From contig JADGRM010000161.1 in the NCBI GenBank assembly GCA_017880945.1, forward strand, positions 1 through 5,052: a DNA stretch of 5,052 nucleotides. The letters run 5' to 3'. Shown here one piece after another: positions 4,880 to 5,052 of this stretch. This stretch comes from Gallionella sp. (lineage in GTDB: Bacteria; Pseudomonadota; Gammaproteobacteria; Burkholderiales; Gallionellaceae). Both the position numbers and the translations under genes were made by a program. Position 1 is the first letter of the stretch, and each line of letters begins with the position of its first letter. The notes beneath the pieces were generated by a model, which saw only the letters and a list, made by a program, of their open reading frames with translations, did no database searches and was not told the DNA's origin.

Positions 4880-5052
4880 ATGCAAAGAATTATGCTTAAA
4901 GCCAAGTTGCACCGGGTGCATGTCACGCACTCCGAGTTGCATTACGAAGGCTCCTGCGCGATCGATGACGATTTGCTGGATGCTGCCGACATCAGGGAAT
5001 ATCAGCAGATCGACATCTACAATGTCACCAATGGCGAGCGTTTCACCACCTA
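4880..5052 (+). CDS. panD: Aspartate 1-decarboxylase precursor, 5' part (truncated by window end)
   Basis: The enzyme decarboxylates L-aspartate to beta-alanine, the second substrate of PanC. It is made as an inactive proenzyme that cleaves itself between Gly24 and Ser25, leaving a pyruvoyl group on the new N-terminus. Fifty-seven complete codons are visible out of the usual ~120-130. The self-cleavage site is intact: LHYEGSCAID, with G24 and S25 at the canonical positions. K9, R54 and T57, known to line the active site, are present, and the window ends on TA, two bases of the codon for the catalytic Tyr58. The start is supported by GAGGTG at 4870-4875, four bases before ATG, and by the standard MxRxML-KxKLHR beginning. 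It follows panC on the same strand and probably also has its own promoter. Confidence 0.97.
   Translation, partial: MQRIMLKAKLHRVHVTHSELHYEGSCAIDDDLLDAADIREYQQIDIYNVTNGERFTT

Overview
The window looks like chromosomal DNA from a betaproteobacterium, plausibly of the Nitrosomonadales/Gallionellaceae type. That placement is an inference from protein wording, moderately high GC and gene order, not from a search. The order pcnB-folK-(dgk)-panB-panC-panD matches the pcnB-folK-panB-panC-panD neighbourhood known in many Beta- and Gammaproteobacteria, with a deoxynucleoside kinase gene added between folK and panB. All genes are on the + strand.

Layout: positions 1-174 hold the 3' end of a gene for a small PsiF-repeat protein, closed by a strong intrinsic terminator (195-220). 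A -10 box (229-234) and a small perfect dyad (247-261) lead into pcnB, poly(A) polymerase I (281-1645). A 162-base gap follows, almost entirely occupied by an imperfect palindrome (1648-1803) with an 18-bp perfect inverted core. Then come folK (1808-2299) and, overlapping it by 11 bases with a GTG start, a deoxynucleoside kinase gene (2289-2927). A second, unrelated palindromic element (2928-3164) fills the whole gap to panB. It has 12-bp perfect terminal inverted repeats and two internal hairpins and resembles a MITE. panB (3169-3960) overlaps panC (3960-4808) by one base. A short spacer with a probable promoter precedes panD (4880 onward), which is cut off by the window end at the codon for its catalytic Tyr58.

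Function: PanB makes ketopantoate, PanD makes beta-alanine, and PanC joins pantoate to beta-alanine to give pantothenate, the precursor of coenzyme A. The ketopantoate reductase step (PanE or IlvC) is not encoded here. FolK makes the dihydropterin pyrophosphate for folate synthesis. PanB uses methylene-tetrahydrofolate, so folate and pantothenate synthesis are metabolically linked. The kinase salvages deoxynucleosides, and PcnB adds poly(A) tails that promote RNA decay.

The genes are ordinary housekeeping genes and I see no new defence or biosynthetic system. The unusual part is the pair of intergenic palindromes. Each runs almost exactly from a stop codon to the next start codon. One supplies the Shine-Dalgarno sequence of panB inside its terminal repeat, and the other leaves folK with no visible Shine-Dalgarno sequence.
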